NCBI GenBank assembly: GCA_023265235.1
Contig: JAHFUF010000370.1
Location: 1 to 5,705 of the forward strand
Origin: Blastocatellia bacterium
Lineage (GTDB): Bacteria; Acidobacteriota; Blastocatellia; Chloracidobacteriales; JADJPF01
DNA length: 5,705 bases
Direction of reading: 5' to 3'
Made by a program: the position numbers and the translations under genes. The notes under the pieces are model-generated. The model was given only the letters and a program-made list of their open reading frames with translations, was not told the DNA's origin and did not search any database. Below, piece after piece: positions 5,101 through 5,705 of this stretch (the stretch's first letter is position 1; the number at the start of each line of letters is the position of its first letter).

Positions 5101-5705
5101 TAGTTGACCAGCAGAAAACAGTGTTTTACCTAGCTCTGCATGTGCTTGAGGAAAAGGGCTAGTACGCTGTTCAATAGAGAGGCGCAAGCATTTAATGGCT
5201 TCTTCACTGTTACCTGACTGAAACAAAATTTTTCCTAGCTCAAAGTAACTCTCTGGATTTGCCCCACGCCTCTGCCCAATAGCTTGACGTAGAGCCTCTA
5301 TTGCCCCTTGTAAATCACCTTTTTGTGCTAAGGCTAAACCCAAGTTATGGTAGGCTTTAGGAAAATCACCTTGACGTTGCTCTATTGCTTTATGATGTGA
5401 GGCTATTGCCCCATCTAAATCACCTGTACGCACTAAGGCTAAGCCTAAATTATGATAAGCCCAGGCATTTACCCCATCACGCTGCTCAATTGCTGTACGA
5501 TAAGCAGCTATAGCATCATTTTGTACGCCTTTACGTGCTAGTGCTAAACCTAAGTGGTAATAACTGTCTGGGTTATTAGATTGTTGCTCTAAAGAAGTGC
5601 GATAAGAAGTAATAGCACCGTCAAGATCGCCCATATCTGAAAGCACTCTGCCTAAGTTAAAATAGGCTTTGGCAAATTGTCCATTACGTAGCTCTATAGC
5701 TTTGT
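2113..5705 (-). CDS. Giant tetratricopeptide-repeat (TPR) protein, N-terminus beyond window edge
   Basis: The frame is open from the TAA/TAG-type stop at 2115-2113 through the right edge, giving 1196 visible residues. A GTG at 5646 is not the start: in-frame codons upstream encode KAIELRNGQFAKAYFNLGR, itself TPR sequence. I divide the array into 32 complete repeats (14 of 34 residues, 17 of 35, one of 36) plus the end of another. Helix A reads A(Y/H)xxLGxAL, the turn is G-(D/Q/E)-L, helix B is xxAIxxYRxAIEQ, and the loop usually ends FPE. TPRs form a right-handed superhelix that binds proteins or peptides; 32 or more would make several superhelical turns, pointing to a scaffold. No enzymatic domain, signal peptide or membrane segment is seen in this part. 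The last 77 residues are non-repeat and charged: a basic KTSKRRK patch, then an acidic stretch rich in E and D. The client is unknown. The missing N-terminus could hold a catalytic domain. The Uma2 gene follows 31 bp downstream. Confidence 0.93.
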   Translation of the reverse strand, partial: KAIELRNGQFAKAYFNLGRVLSDMGDLDGAITSYRTSLEQQSNNPDSYYHLGLALARKGVQNDAIAAYRTAIEQRDGVNAWAYHNLGLALVRTGDLDGAIASHHKAIEQRQGDFPKAYHNLGLALAQKGDLQGAIEALRQAIGQRRGANPESYFELGKILFQSGNSEEAIKCLRLSIEQRTSPFPQAHAELGKTLFSAGQLEEAIQELGASLELQPENPEGHHTLGRAFLRKGALEEAIASLRTAIEQSEEKFPWAYHNLGEAYFAKGELELAIECYRIAISQSVRYPRAYLELGRALYSRGEIAEAISAFHTAIEQRGGNFSDAYYELGRTFVFGEDLDAAVSAFQSAVKQQHNFPDAHNELGMVLYRQGRLEDAVASFRTAIQLRDGKFARAHNNLGLALFDAGQLKESLEAFRAAITCQAVYAKAYRNLGRSLYASGQLEEAVKAFTTAIEQRKGEYAEAYHDLGLAYYSQGNLPDAISSYKKAVEQRPDKRYPESYYSLGTAFNAEGEYANAIEAYRKAISQQNGVYPEAHYSLGLVLMQQGDYTQAEQILRRTIEQQPMFPSAYYSLGLALHRAGQLEPAVAEFRTAIKQNPNLPWTHYRLGRVLYELGQLDNSIAELQQAVRLQQNFPEAHCDLGRAVYDKGDLNSAITTYRTALQQLGNLPEALHGLGRALADSGDVKQAITFYRQAISTKPDFPEAYHDLGRTLYEISDLNGAIDCYQQALKQSGDFAHAHHDLGIALAEVGKTEEAVSHLEKAVKLQPTNFATAHHNLGTVLFELGRVNESIGGFQVAIEQFQGRCPMTHYNLGNALYAEGNIDGALAEYRVAIEQQPYFPDAHRNLGNALARKGALESAKTYYQMAIQQGDNNPDAYHDLGLVYYGKGQQDEAIGAFKQALKANNIDPQTHRGLGLALYERGEIDGAMAEFRVAIEQRKGEFAEAHHDLGRVLFDQGQAEQAISEYRLALEQRKGHFPKAHYNLGLALTTTGHYSDAIQELRLAISQQKNNFPEAFYQLGKLLARETLLDDAISCFYTAIEQRQGAFPEAYYHLGLAHSRNGDVNSAITSYRRAIEQRRGNYHEAHQDLGRALYRKGDLTGANEEYSISLRQRSAQSQEDHLQEHNSLETDAEDLDAELEIGLRQAAPQLFDGNNEKTSKRRKVIGNVEEEEMESYDSIEVNDVDDEEETEPPIQT
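2116..2346 (-). other. Charged, probably disordered C-terminal tail of the TPR protein
   Basis: After the last repeat, 77 residues lack the TPR pattern. The order is: a polar region with two acidic clusters (TDAEDLDAELE), a short possible helix (IGLRQAAPQLF), a basic patch (KTSKRRKV), and a strongly acidic end with EEEE, DVDDEEE and the final TEPPIQT. Composition suggests an unstructured segment. A tail of opposite charges could bind a basic partner, nucleic acid or metal, or pack against the TPR groove; none of these is shown. Confidence 0.7.
2347..5667 (-). repeat. Array of 32 complete TPR units (coding repeat)
   Basis: In the coding direction the unit lengths are 34, 35, 35, 35, 35, 34, 35, 34, 35, 34, 35, 34, 35, 36, 35, then six of 34, 35, 35, three of 34, and six of 35; they sum to 1107 residues. 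Nearly all 35-residue units end in a loop like AIEQR-x-G-x-FPE, whereas 34-residue units end like AIxQxxxFPE, so the extra residue is in the inter-repeat loop. Recurrent DNA words (for example those encoding AIEQR and NLG) reflect this. The units have diverged and are not identical DNA copies. Confidence 0.88.

Noticed and set aside
5644..5646. GTG as start codon of the TPR gene
   Set aside because: The frame continues upstream with 19 codons of clear TPR sequence to the window edge, so the GTG is an internal valine of the LGRVL motif.
2347..5667. CRISPR-like or satellite array, because short DNA words recur about every 105 bp
   Set aside because: The recurrence follows the TPR protein period, the frame is open throughout, and the units are diverged rather than identical repeats with unique spacers.
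1515..5705. A complete defence or toxin-antitoxin system made of the TPR and Uma2 genes
   Set aside because: There is no recognised partner, toxin motif, mobile-element boundary or visible N-terminal effector domain; only adjacency supports it, so it is kept as a modest finding.

Overview
The window is AT-rich bacterial DNA with closely packed genes. It suggests a low-GC member of the Acidobacteriota or a related group. The main reason is the protein at the left edge, which looks like the 'VWFA-related Acidobacterial domain' family; a Uma2-type nuclease gene and a very long TPR protein fit but are not diagnostic. No rRNA, tRNA, integrase or IS was seen, so the taxonomic call is an inference.

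Layout. (1) Positions 1-1009, minus strand: the first 336 residues of a secreted von Willebrand factor A (VWA) protein whose C-terminus lies beyond the left edge. (2) Positions 1010-1231: a divergent intergenic region rich in small repeats. It holds an 11-bp tandem repeat, a good sigma-70-type promoter reading right, two perfect inverted repeats, four 7-bp tandem units and a 13-bp palindrome, then a Shine-Dalgarno. (3) Positions 1232-1444, plus strand: a 70-residue free-standing heavy-metal-associated (HMA, CopZ-like) protein with GMHCSAC. (4) Positions 1445-1514: a convergent gap with two adjacent hairpins, the second running over the stop codon of the next gene. (5) Positions 1515-2081, minus strand: a Uma2/DUF820 family protein (PD-(D/E)XK fold). 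(6) Positions 2113-5705, minus strand: the C-terminal 1196 residues of a giant TPR protein, with 32 complete repeats, part of another, and a 77-residue charged tail. Its reading frame stays open through the right edge, so the true start is outside.

The TPR and Uma2 genes share a strand and are 31 bp apart, so they probably form one transcription unit. The HMA gene is separate, with its own promoter and an unusual leader. Nothing in the window links the VWA protein functionally to the TPR/Uma2 pair.

The points most worth a second look are: the TPR array, with its alternating 34/35-residue units and charged tail; its pairing with a Uma2 protein; the structured leader of the HMA gene; and a clear excess of the tetranucleotide CTAG across the window.
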